From the NCBI GenBank assembly GCA_963664465.2, contig CAXXSU010000012.1, forward strand, positions 22,628 through 86,627: 64,000 nt of DNA, in the 5' to 3' direction. Positions 45,098 through 52,767 of the stretch are shown one piece after another. The DNA comes from CAVOAK01 sp963664465. GTDB lineage: Bacteria > Pseudomonadota > Alphaproteobacteria > UBA8366 > CAVOAK01. Position 1 is the first letter of the stretch. Each line of letters begins with the position of its first letter. The position numbers and the translations under genes were made by a program. Below the pieces are notes generated by a model that saw only the letters and a list, made by a program, of their open reading frames with translations, did not search any database and was not told the origin of the DNA.

Positions 45098-46750
45098 GGG
45101 TGCGAGTCTCGCATGGCAGTGATGTCTGCGGCTTGGTTCGTTGAGTTCAGGCAGCGATTGCCATGGCTGCTGCACGTGGACTGATGTTGTCGTTGGCCGG
45201 TGTGTCGGTTGCGCTGATCAGGGCCTTCCATGCCCGCTCGAAGCGGCCGGATTTGATCAGGGCGCGGAAGGTCAGAACAGCCTGTCCGCCGACGATCCGC
45301 CAGCGCATGCCGGAGCGCTTCATGCGCTGTGTCACCAGGGTCTTGTTGGCAGCCTCGACCACGCCTGAGCCGATGGCGATGCCCTCTTCCTTCAGGGCGT
45401 GGTAGCGCATGCGATGGCGATGCTTGCGGAAGAAGGCGAGTTCCCGCTCGGTCTCGGCCCGGTCCGGCGCAGCGGCGGCATCGCGAAGGTGGCGCAGCGC
45501 CCGGATCACCTTGGCGACGCCACGGGGATCGTGACGGAGGATCTCGCGGTACTTCTCGAACCAGCCGGGCGCCACGGCATGGTCGGACGCGGTTTGCAGA
45601 TGTTCGCAAGCATGCCAGAAGTCGATCACCTCGGTTTCGGGCGACAGGGTCTCCAGGAAGGTCCAGTTGTCGGCGGCGCCATCGGCGATAGCGACGATCC
45701 CGATCTCGGGGCGTGCTCGCCTGATGTGTGCGACTTCGCTTGCAAGCTGCGCCTTCAGCGTGAGCTTGCCGCTCTCCGGCATGCGGCCGAGATAGAGGGT
45801 CTTCAGGCGCTTGCCCTCGGCGTCGTGGAAGGAGACCGTGCCGCAGGCGGCCTCGCGCCAGGAGGCCTTGGCGCGACCGTCCTCGCCGGGTCTCAGCGGC
45901 ACCATGACGCCGTCGAGGGAGACCGAGGCGGTGGTCGCGTCCCGCGGTATGCCCTCGGCCTCACGGATGCTGCCCAGCGTCTCCGGGCCGAGGCTCTCCC
46001 AGCATTCGTGCATGCTCAGGGTCAGGCGCTGCAGGGTGCTCACCGACGGCGTCATGGCGCCGGTCTTCGCAAAGAACGCCGCCGCTTCCCGGGCCGTGCA
46101 GTGACCCATCATCAGCAGATCGAGCTCGGCCGCCGGCCGCGTCAGGTAATCGTCGACGAGGCCCAGGCTCTCGTCGACCGGCACCGGCGATGCCCCGCTC
46201 GCGCCGCTGCGGTAACGCGCTCGCCGGTAGGTCACCGGACCGAGCGAGGTCATGATCGTCTTCGGCGTCACCGCGACCCGGAACCAGCTCTGCCCGTCCC
46301 GCTCGATCCGGGAAGCGCCATCGTCCCGGTTCTCGATGACGGCGCCCATGACATCGCGAGCGAACTCGTTCGTGGCCTCACGCACCCGCAACTCGACCTC
46401 CTCGGGCGCCTCGGGGCGTGGCTCGGAACGAAGCTCCTCGCGACACAGTGCGAGCACCCGGGCGGCCGCCTCGACGACCCGAGGAGGCAGGCCGGAAAGA
46501 TCGATGGACGAAGGCGCCGGAGGCGGGGATACTGCCATGGGAATGCTCCCGATGTTGGGTTTCAAGACACGGCATCGTAGCGCTTCTGGCGGTGCGGAGC
46601 GTTCCCACCTTCCCCTGCTCGACCCTGCCGTCGTGACAAAATCCTGCCTTGGAGCGGCCCATTGTCACGAATAGCCGTTTTCGGCCGTTCGTCTCGACAC
46701 AAAAATCGCACTAAATCAATGACTTGAATTTTCCATACCAGACCCACACC
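45098..46750 (-). mobile_element. ISKra4-family insertion sequence
   Basis: 1653 bp. The inverted ends are GGTGCGAGTCTCGCATGGCA (from 45099) and GGTGTGGGTCTGGTATGGAA (reverse complement of the right end), 15-16 of 20 matching. A 9-bp duplication CCCCCAAGG lies at 45089-45097 and 46751-46759. One transposase on the minus strand. It splits the RTX gene. Confidence 0.9.
45147..46565 (-). CDS. ISKra4-family transposase
   Basis: 472 residues (or 463 from the second ATG). Conserved blocks of the ISKra4 family are TTASVSLDGVMVPLRPGE, VAIADGAADNWTFLETLSPE, EVIDFWHACEHLQTASDHAV and AIGSGVVEAANKTLVTQRMK, which carry the acidic catalytic residues. The frame is complete. Confidence 0.9.
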   Translation of the reverse strand: MKPNIGSIPMAVSPPPAPSSIDLSGLPPRVVEAAARVLALCREELRSEPRPEAPEEVELRVREATNEFARDVMGAVIENRDDGASRIERDGQSWFRVAVTPKTIMTSLGPVTYRRARYRSGASGASPVPVDESLGLVDDYLTRPAAELDLLMMGHCTAREAAAFFAKTGAMTPSVSTLQRLTLSMHECWESLGPETLGSIREAEGIPRDATTASVSLDGVMVPLRPGEDGRAKASWREAACGTVSFHDAEGKRLKTLYLGRMPESGKLTLKAQLASEVAHIRRARPEIGIVAIADGAADNWTFLETLSPETEVIDFWHACEHLQTASDHAVAPGWFEKYREILRHDPRGVAKVIRALRHLRDAAAAPDRAETERELAFFRKHRHRMRYHALKEEGIAIGSGVVEAANKTLVTQRMKRSGMRWRIVGGQAVLTFRALIKSGRFERAWKALISATDTPANDNISPRAAAMAIAA

Positions 46751-47464
46751 CCCCCAAGGTCGATCGTGGTGCCAGCATTGAATACGCTGGAGAGGCTGAC
46801 CGTGTCGTTATCCGTGTCACCGGTGAAACTCTCCACATTGCGCACGTCGACGGTATGCGCGACGCCGCCGGATAGGGTCAACGAATCGGTTCCGGGACCA
46901 CCATCAACCGATGCCGCGGAACCGGTGACGGTAATGGTGTCGTTGCCTGGGCCGCCCGCAATAGCGTCAGTTCCGGTGCCGCTAATGATGACGTCGGCAC
47001 CGAACCCGCCGAGCAACACATCGTTGCCTGTGCCGCCATTCAACGTATCGCCGCCACCGCCGCCGAACAGCGAGTCGTCGCCTTCGTCACCGTTTAGCGT
47101 ATCGTTACCAAGCCCGCCGAACAGCCGGTCGCTGTCACTGCCGCCGGAGAGCGTATTGGACCCATCCAGGAAAAGTGGAGGCGCCCTACACCGTTTGCAT
47201 TGCTTCTGCCTCGAATTTGACGGGGCTTGTGAAGTCCAGCGTCGAGTGCCGACGGACTGGATTATAGAACCCATCGATGTATCCGGCTATGGCAGTTTCA
47301 GCTTGGCTTCTTGACATGAACACAGTCCTCCAGATCAGTTCTGACTTGATGGTTTTGAAGAAGGTCTCGACGACGGCGTTATCATAGCAATTTCCCTTAC
47401 CGCTCATTGAGGCGAGGAAACCGAGTTCACCGAGGCGCGCCTGGTATGCGTCTGAGCAGTACTG

Positions 47465-48936
47465 GGCGAGTTCAATTGGTCGTCGCAACACTCTGGCATA
47501 GGAGGTTGCTATGACGGTACGCAGACGGCGGTCGGATCGGTCTGGACGGAGCAAGTTGCATTCGCCAGGTCGACCGGACTCGGCACGGCGTGAGGAGCTT
47601 GTTCGGTTCTGGGCAGCGATTGCGACGGGGCGTTCGAGCGAGGACGCGGCCCGAGATGCCGGTGTATCCCCTCCGGTAGGCTCGAGGTGGTTCCGGAGGT
47701 CGGGCGGCATGCCACCATCACATTTATCGCAATCGGCCAAGCCGCTGTCAGGACGTTACCTGTCTTTCGAGGAACGTGAGGAGATTGCTCTTCTGCGCGC
47801 CCAGGGAAGAGGCATACGTCATATTGCTTGCCGGCTGGAGCGAGCACCGTCGACGATCTCCCGCGAGGTGCGGCGCAACGCGGCGACCCGAAGCGGTGGC
47901 CTGGACTATCGAGCAACGACGGCGCAGTGGCATGCTGATCGATCCGCCAAAAGGCCGAAGCCAGCCAAGCTGGCAACGAATGAGGCGCTGCGGCGCTATG
48001 TGCAGGATCGGCTTGCGGGTCGGATCTCGGCACCGGATGGAACGGTGATCGAGGGGCCACGCGTCGTCTGGAACGGTCGTCGGCATGGGCCGCGGCAGCA
48101 CAGGCGATGGGCCAGGGCCTGGAGTCCTGAGCAGATCGCGCACCGTCTTCGGATCGACTATCCTGGGGACGGGCCCGAGGATCAAGCGATGCGGATCAGT
48201 CATGAGGCGATCTATCAGGCGCTCTACGTACAGGGCCGCGGCGCACTCCGTCGTGAGCTGACCGCCTGCCTTCGCACGGGAAGGGCACTGCGCGTGCCTC
48301 GGGCACGTAGCCGCCGGCGGGGCAAATCCTTCGTCACGCCTGAGATCATGATCAGTGAACGATCGGCGGAAGCAGCTGATCGGGCCGTACCCGGACACTG
48401 GGAAGGTGACCTGATCATCGGCTTGGGCAGATCGGCGATCGGCACTCTGGTGGAACGCACCACGCGGTTCACAATGCTGCTGCATCTTCCCCGAATGGAA
48501 GGCCACGGCACCGTCCCGCGCGTGAAGAACGGGCCTGCGCTTGCCGGTCATGGGGCTGAAGCGGTTCGCGATGCCATCGCCCGGACGATCACGACATTGC
48601 CAGCGCAGCTTCGCCGCTCGCTGACCTGGGACCAGGGAGCAGAGATGGCCAGGCATGCGGATCTTCGGATCGCAACCGGCCTTCCCGTCTACTTCTGCGA
48701 ACCGCACAGCCCTTGGCAACGCGGAACGAACGAGAACACCAATGGACTGCTTCGACAGTACTTCCCGAAAGGAACCGATCTGAGCGTACACAGTCCGGAC
48801 GTACTCGCAGTTGTTGCTGACGCGCTCAATACACGGCCCCGCAAGACCCTCGGATGGAGAACTCCCGCCGAAGCTCTGGACCAGTGCTTGCAGGCCAGTC
48901 AAACTGAACGTGTTGCGACGACCGGTTGAATTCGCC
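47465..48936 (+). mobile_element. IS30-family insertion sequence (nested in IS3)
   Basis: 1472 bp with 27-bp inverted ends, GGCGAGTTCAATTGGTCGTC and GGCGAATTCAACCGGTCGTC followed by GCAACAC, differing at three of the 27 bases. A 3-bp duplication CTG lies at 47462-47464 and 48937-48939. It is inserted in IS3 OrfB and is related to, but distinct from, the IS30 element at 2870-4097. Confidence 0.95.
47511..48929 (+). CDS. IS30-family transposase
   Basis: 472 residues. Helix-turn-helix segments (LSFEEREEIALLRAQGRGIR, APSTISREVRRNAATRSGG) precede the DDE core: AVPGHWEGDLIIGLG, SLTWDQGAEMARHADL and SPWQRGTNENTNGLLRQYFP. It is longer than the 391-residue relative at 2877 because of an N-terminal extension and an insert around WARAWSPEQIAHRL. 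Intact, so possibly active. Confidence 0.95.
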   Translation: MTVRRRRSDRSGRSKLHSPGRPDSARREELVRFWAAIATGRSSEDAARDAGVSPPVGSRWFRRSGGMPPSHLSQSAKPLSGRYLSFEEREEIALLRAQGRGIRHIACRLERAPSTISREVRRNAATRSGGLDYRATTAQWHADRSAKRPKPAKLATNEALRRYVQDRLAGRISAPDGTVIEGPRVVWNGRRHGPRQHRRWARAWSPEQIAHRLRIDYPGDGPEDQAMRISHEAIYQALYVQGRGALRRELTACLRTGRALRVPRARSRRRGKSFVTPEIMISERSAEAADRAVPGHWEGDLIIGLGRSAIGTLVERTTRFTMLLHLPRMEGHGTVPRVKNGPALAGHGAEAVRDAIARTITTLPAQLRRSLTWDQGAEMARHADLRIATGLPVYFCEPHSPWQRGTNENTNGLLRQYFPKGTDLSVHSPDVLAVVADALNTRPRKTLGWRTPAEALDQCLQASQTERVATTG

Positions 48937-49529
48937 CTGGCTTCCCCGATCGCTATGGTGGATCACACCGGCGCCAGGTTGGCGCAGCCCGATAGCACGG
49001 TTAAGCGCCCTGAGCGGCAGGTCGCTGGTCATGCGAGCGCCCACGGCCCAGCCGATGACGCGCCGGGAGTAGAGGTCGAGCATGACGGCCAGGTAGAGCC
49101 AGCCCTGTGCCGTCCAGATATAGCTGATGTCGGCAGCCCATTTCTCGTTGGGTGCCTCGGCGGAGAAGTTCTGGTCGAGAAGGTTCGATGCGACGGCCTT
49201 GTTGTGCTGGCTGTCCGTCGTCTTTTTGAACTTCTGTTTCCGTTTTGGAGACAACCCATTTCCCCGCATCAGCCGAGCCACCCTATGGCGTCCAACCTCG
49301 ATCCCATTCTCGGCAAGCTCGTGATGGACCCGCTCTGCACCGTAGCTCTCGCGGCTGCGCCGAAAGGCTGCCCGGACATGGGCGAGTAGAACCATGTCAT
49401 CGAGCTGTCGCTGGCTTGGGCCGCGATTGCGCCAAGCGTAGAAGCCTGAGACGCTGACCTGCAGCAGTCTGCACAGGCGGAATATCGGCATCGCCAACCC
49501 GGCCCTCTCCGCGTCGATGAACCGGAACC

Positions 49530-49826
49530 TCATCGACTTTCCCTGGCGAAGAAGGCCAGCGCTTTTTTTAGCAGATCACGTTCCTGACGGGCCAGATCAC
49601 ACTCTCGGCGTAGGCGGGTAATCTCCTTCGCTGCATCCTCATGCGGACCGGAAAGCAAATCCTCCTCACGCAATTCTGCGACCCAGCGGCCGAGCGCGCT
49701 GACGCTGATCCCAAGATCTCCTGCTATCTGCCGCTGCCTGCGCCCGCTCGTCTGTAAAAGACGCACGGCTTCTTCCTTGAAGGCCCGATCAAACCGCCGG
49801 CCCTTGTTCCCATTCTGCTTCGACAT
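49530..49826 (-). CDS. IS3-family transposase OrfA
   Basis: 98 residues: a helix-turn-helix protein (MSKQNGNKGRRFDRAFKEEA, RQRQIAGDLGISVSALGRWV) followed by a leucine-zipper-like helix (EITRLRRECDLARQERDLLK). AGGAGG lies seven bases before the ATG. Its stop overlaps the OrfB start (ATGA), as in many IS3 elements that make an OrfAB fusion by frameshifting. Confidence 0.92.
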   Translation of the reverse strand: MSKQNGNKGRRFDRAFKEEAVRLLQTSGRRQRQIAGDLGISVSALGRWVAELREEDLLSGPHEDAAKEITRLRRECDLARQERDLLKKALAFFARESR

Positions 49827-49887
49827 TTGCACCTCCTGCGATCAAAATCCTATCGCAGGACGTCTCCACTTTCGTCAGCAGGGTCCA

Positions 49888-50202
49888 TTGCTTGCCGCAA
49901 CGCGTGCACAGGCCAGCCTCCCTCCGTGCCCGGTCGCGCCGCTTGCTCCTGTCACTCGCGCTCCTGCGGCACCGTTCGGCATCTCTGCCGGCGTACAGCA
50001 AACCAGCGGCCCTGGCCTTCGCATGGCGCGCGCGCTCGGCCTTGCGCCGCTTCTCGCCGCAGGGACGGCACAAGGTGCGATCGGGCACTGGCTTCGCCTT
50101 GCCGCACCTCGGACACATGCCGCGGGCGGCCCGCTCGGCGGTAATGCGTTCATAGCGCCGCCGGGCGCATGCGCGTTCTTTCCCGGGATCCTTGTAGGGC
50201 AT
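49888..50202 (-). pseudogene. Cys/Arg-rich zinc-ribbon protein, 3' end cut by IS3
   Basis: 105 codons are left, starting MPYKDPGKERACARRRYERI. Cys pairs typical of a zinc ribbon are in GMCPRCGKAKP and LCRPCGEKR, and a third, LCTRCGKQ, stands right at the IS3 junction, so its partner pair is missing. The many Arg and Lys residues suggest nucleic-acid binding. Small proteins of this pattern occur next to mobile elements in alphaproteobacteria; function unknown. Confidence 0.7.
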
Positions 50203-50283
50203 GTTCCTTCCTTCCGCGGTTGTGGTCCTTATGAAGGGCGTCCGGCCGGCGAAACCCGGCCGGACGTCTACGCGGATCGTACC

Positions 50284-50604
50284 TCAGCGATACTTGGCGT
50301 TTACAAGCAAGCCCATCGCGCGATCGCCCCAATATTGAATTCCACCGGTGATGGCGATGCCGGTGCAGACGATGATCTCGTCGCGCTCGGGCCTCATCCG
50401 TTGGACGGTGCTCAGGGAGACGATCTCGCGGGAAGTCTTGCCCCGACTCTTCTTCGAGGCCTCGTTGCGGCGGCGGGGATGGATCTCGCCGTCGGCCTTC
50501 GACCGGAACCGCTCGATCACGTAGCGGTCGTCATCGAGACCGCGGCCGAACATGTGAGTGAGGAATGTGCGTGCATTGCCGCGAAACGCCTTGACCGTCT
50601 GCAT
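50284..50604 (-). CDS. hypothetical basic protein
   Basis: 106 residues beginning MQTVKAFRGNARTFLTHMFG. GGAG lies eight bases before the ATG, supporting expression. It is rich in Arg (RMRPERDEIIVC, HPRRRNEASKKSRG). No family was recognised. It sits on the same strand as the truncated zinc-ribbon gene, 81 bases upstream, and may once have belonged to the same small operon. Confidence 0.55.
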   Translation of the reverse strand: MQTVKAFRGNARTFLTHMFGRGLDDDRYVIERFRSKADGEIHPRRRNEASKKSRGKTSREIVSLSTVQRMRPERDEIIVCTGIAITGGIQYWGDRAMGLLVNAKYR

Positions 50605-50867
50605 CGTGCCGTCTCCTTCGTGTCCGTGGTTGCGAACGGTGGGAATGCCCTCCCGGACATCCCTCCGCCGCCCGCCTCACGGCCAGGCTCGGACTCATCG
50701 CGGCGAGCGGCACGCGAAGAGGGGCCTCGACTAAGAGCGTCGAGGCGGTCGGTCGCGGCCCGGATTTCGGGTGACGGCAAGGGGTCGTCGCCTTGACGTG
50801 TCGGGCAGGCGGCGTGGTGGAAAAAGTAGAAAGCTAAGGCACCGGCGCGTCAGGATGCGCTCAGGCG

Positions 50868-51254
50868 TTAGACGGGAGTGTAAAAGGTTGGGTCGAACAA
50901 AGCAGACAGTGACACAAGTTTGTTCTCCGCACGATCGCTGGCTCGAATCAGCCGAGCATATTCAATCCCGTCTGAACCGCGAATGACCTTCTCCAGTTCC
51001 CATATCACCGGCGAAGACTGGCCCATCGCATTCTGTCCAGCTTTGCGGTATCGCTGACCAGGAACCGGTTCCTTGTTTTTCTTCCAGTTTGCACCCCATC
51101 TCCCCAACATTGTCTTCAATCCACGATAAGAGTTTAAGAACTTCGTGTGCCGACGATGACGCAATTTACACTCGCGAATTCTAGCCTGTTGGGTCGATAT
51201 GTCTATGTATGGGGGACTCCAAAGCCGGGTTCGGTAGCATGGTTCAGTGGACAT
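50868..51254 (-). CDS. hypothetical protein, start uncertain
   Basis: Up to 128 residues. The C-terminal 60 (GQRYRKAGQNAMGQSSPVIW, DGIEYARLIRASDRAENKLV, SLSALFDPTFYTPV) look like a compact beta-rich domain seen in small uncharacterised alphaproteobacterial proteins. The upstream part is Arg-rich and less convincing, so an internal ATG at 51110 is an alternative. No clear ribosome-binding site was found for either. Confidence 0.45.
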   Translation of the reverse strand: MSTEPCYRTRLWSPPYIDISTQQARIRECKLRHRRHTKFLNSYRGLKTMLGRWGANWKKNKEPVPGQRYRKAGQNAMGQSSPVIWELEKVIRGSDGIEYARLIRASDRAENKLVSLSALFDPTFYTPV

Positions 51255-51278
51255 GGGGGGCGGGATTGGTGGTTGATT

Positions 51279-51368
51279 GTTATTCGGCGCGAAGGTACGA
51301 CGCCGATCGGCGCGCTAACCCTTTGAGATCCCTTGATTCTGGGGGATCAAATTTTCGCGCCAAACAAC
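51279..51368 (+). repeat. 90-bp MITE-like element, copy 1
   Basis: Ends are inverted repeats (GTTATTCGGCGCGAA and, reversed, GTTGTTTGGCGCGAA), with a central palindrome CGCCGATCGGCG followed by CGCTAACC. Two further copies of exactly the same length lie at 55247-55336 and 56905-56994 in the other direction. No coding capacity. It looks like a non-autonomous transposable element. Confidence 0.8.
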
Positions 51369-51482
51369 ACATTGCGCAAGAAGCATGGCACGGTACGCGC
51401 GAACGGGTTAAGAAAGCCGCCGGAGAGAAAGCGGAAAATCAAGCAGGCTAACCCGGCTGGGTGACACCTGCCGGGAGCGGCC

Positions 51483-52253
51483 ATGCCGGAAAAACCACAA
51501 TCGCAGAGCCTGGCGGTTCTGATCGATGCCGACAATACCAGCGCGCGCCATGTGCACGCGATCTTCGAGGAGATCGTCAAGCTGGGCGAAGCCAATGTGC
51601 GACGCATCTACGGCGATTTCTCGGGTACACGCCTTGCCGGCTGGAACAAGGAGATACAGTCGCTCGCGATCCTGCAGCATCAGCAGCGCAGCAACACAAC
51701 GGGCAAAAATGCCTCCGACATCGCGCTTGTGATCGACGCCATGGATCTGATGCACAAAGGCAAGCTCGACGGCTTTTGCCTCGTCAGTTCCGACAGCGAT
51801 TTCACCCGCTTGGCGCAGCGTCTCAGGGAGGACGGGCTCGTGGTCTACGGCTTCGGCGAGCGCAAGACGCCGGAGGCGTTCCGTAGCGCCTGCAACCGGT
51901 TCATCTATGTCGACAATCTGATGGAAGACGGAGCGGACAAGGAGAGCGGAGAGGCGGCGTCTCCGGCGGCGGCGAAGAAGGAGCCTCCATCAAAAGCCGT
52001 GAAGATCATCGCCAGGGCGATCGAGGACTCCGACGATGACGGTTGGGCGAATCTCGGTGGCGTCGGCAGCCGGATTCTCGGTGCGGCGCCGGACTTCGAC
52101 GCGCGCACCTACGGGTGCCCGAACCTGAGCACGCTGGTCGCGAAATCCGGCGGTTTTGAGACCAGGAAGGGGCCTGGCGCGGCGATTCATATCCGCCGCA
52201 AGAAGGCAGGCCGGCGGGCGGCGGGGAAAGCGGCGGCAGGCAAAGGTAAATGA
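51483..52253 (+). CDS. NYN-domain protein with C-terminal LOTUS/OST-HTH domain
   Basis: 256 residues. The N-terminal half is a NYN (PIN-like) nuclease domain of the LabA/DUF88 type: SLAVLIDADNTSARHVHAIF with the first Asp pair, NASDIALVIDAMDLMHKGKL, and GFCLVSSDSDFTRLAQRLRE with the acidic metal site. The C-terminal region (WANLGGVGSRILGAAPDFDA, YGCPNLSTLVAKSGGFETR) matches an OST-HTH/LOTUS RNA-binding domain, followed by a basic tail. Probable role: RNA binding or cleavage. Immediately upstream is MITE copy 1. Confidence 0.87.
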   Translation: MPEKPQSQSLAVLIDADNTSARHVHAIFEEIVKLGEANVRRIYGDFSGTRLAGWNKEIQSLAILQHQQRSNTTGKNASDIALVIDAMDLMHKGKLDGFCLVSSDSDFTRLAQRLREDGLVVYGFGERKTPEAFRSACNRFIYVDNLMEDGADKESGEAASPAAAKKEPPSKAVKIIARAIEDSDDDGWANLGGVGSRILGAAPDFDARTYGCPNLSTLVAKSGGFETRKGPGAAIHIRRKKAGRRAAGKAAAGKGK

Positions 52254-52767
52254 GAGAAAGCGCCTGCTGCGGGCGAAGATTTCTGGAGCTGGGTGGTGAT
52301 TACCCCGGTTTTGAGGTGACGCGGTCCAAATCTTCTCGCGCGTTGAGGAAGTCAGGAAAGCTCTTGTCGGACCCCGTTCCCCGACGACCGTACCGGCCTT
52401 CCCATGGACAGGAACGTGCGCCACTGTTTCAGAGTCAATGTGCGTGCCAAGGTGGCATTGCCGCGGATGCGCGGCTTTTTAGCCTGCAACCGCTTTAGAG
52501 TGGTTGGACACTCCTCCACCTTGGCACATTGCGATGCCATCGGGAGGGGGGGGTGTCAACGCCATCGTATGCGACGGTGGATACGGGCCAGCAAGAAGCC
52601 GCGTTTCGCCACTAGGACTTGCTGGTGGATCACCTTTGTCACATTGTCCCGGAATTGATCTTGTTGTGATTGTGCTGAGATGAATCCTGCAGACCCTCAA
52701 GGTATGGATTCCGCCGACTCGCTCGTGTTGTTTCCGTCTGATGCGGCGTGGGCACAAACGTGTGTAA
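52254..52767. other. 514-bp gap without a recognised gene
   Basis: No frame here has convincing codon use, a ribosome-binding site or family similarity. The right boundary is the IS element at 52768. It may hold eroded sequence. Confidence 0.4.

Larger units (their letters stand above)
44551..47156 (-). pseudogene. RTX calcium-binding repeat protein, broken by ISKra4 and IS3
   Basis: Reading from 47156 the frame opens within RTX nonapeptides (DRLFGGLGNDTLNGDEGDDS, LFGGGGGDTLNGGTGNDVLL), reaches 46751, is interrupted by the ISKra4 element, and resumes at 45088. With one 9-bp duplication kept, the join reads TTIDLGGGTDSLSLADG in frame. More repeats follow (IDGRAGNDSLNGGSGADNLI), then an acidic C-terminus ending DVNDFTDTGGS at 44551. 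Visible length is about 313 codons. The N-terminal part was lost at the IS3 end. RTX proteins bind calcium outside the cell and leave by type I secretion through a C-terminal signal. Confidence 0.88.
47186..49533 (-). pseudogene. IS3-family transposase OrfB, interrupted by IS30
   Basis: The N-terminal portion is 49533-48940 and the C-terminal portion 47461-47186. The IS30 insertion cut within HHSDRGSQ-YCSDAYQARLGE; removing it with one CAG copy restores the frame. The integrase core is clear: NEKWAADISYIWT with the first Asp, the HHSDRGSQ Asp, and GNCYDNAVVETFFKTIKSEL with the Glu. The element is therefore no longer able to transpose by itself. Confidence 0.9.
47157..49887 (-). mobile_element. 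IS3-family insertion sequence with nested IS30
   Basis: The ends are inverted repeats starting TGGACCCATCCAGGAAAAGT (left) and TGGACCCTGCTGACGAAAGT (right, reverse complement), both followed by GGAG. Without the nested IS30 (1472 bp plus a 3-bp duplication) the element is 1256 bp. Flanking bases TAT and TTG do not match, so no target duplication remains. The left side is the RTX gene and the right side an unrelated truncated gene, so this copy sits on a rearrangement joint. Confidence 0.9.

Noticed and set aside
45399..46580. 393-codon open frame opposite the ISKra4 transposase
   Set aside because: Antisense to a well-conserved transposase; no start signal or domain.
47748..48902. 384-codon open frame opposite the second IS30 transposase
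   Set aside because: Antisense shadow of a clear transposase.
49777..50796. 339-codon plus-strand open frame over the Cys-rich region
   Set aside because: It overlaps the IS3 end and two better-supported minus-strand genes; residues are low-complexity Ala/Arg/Pro.
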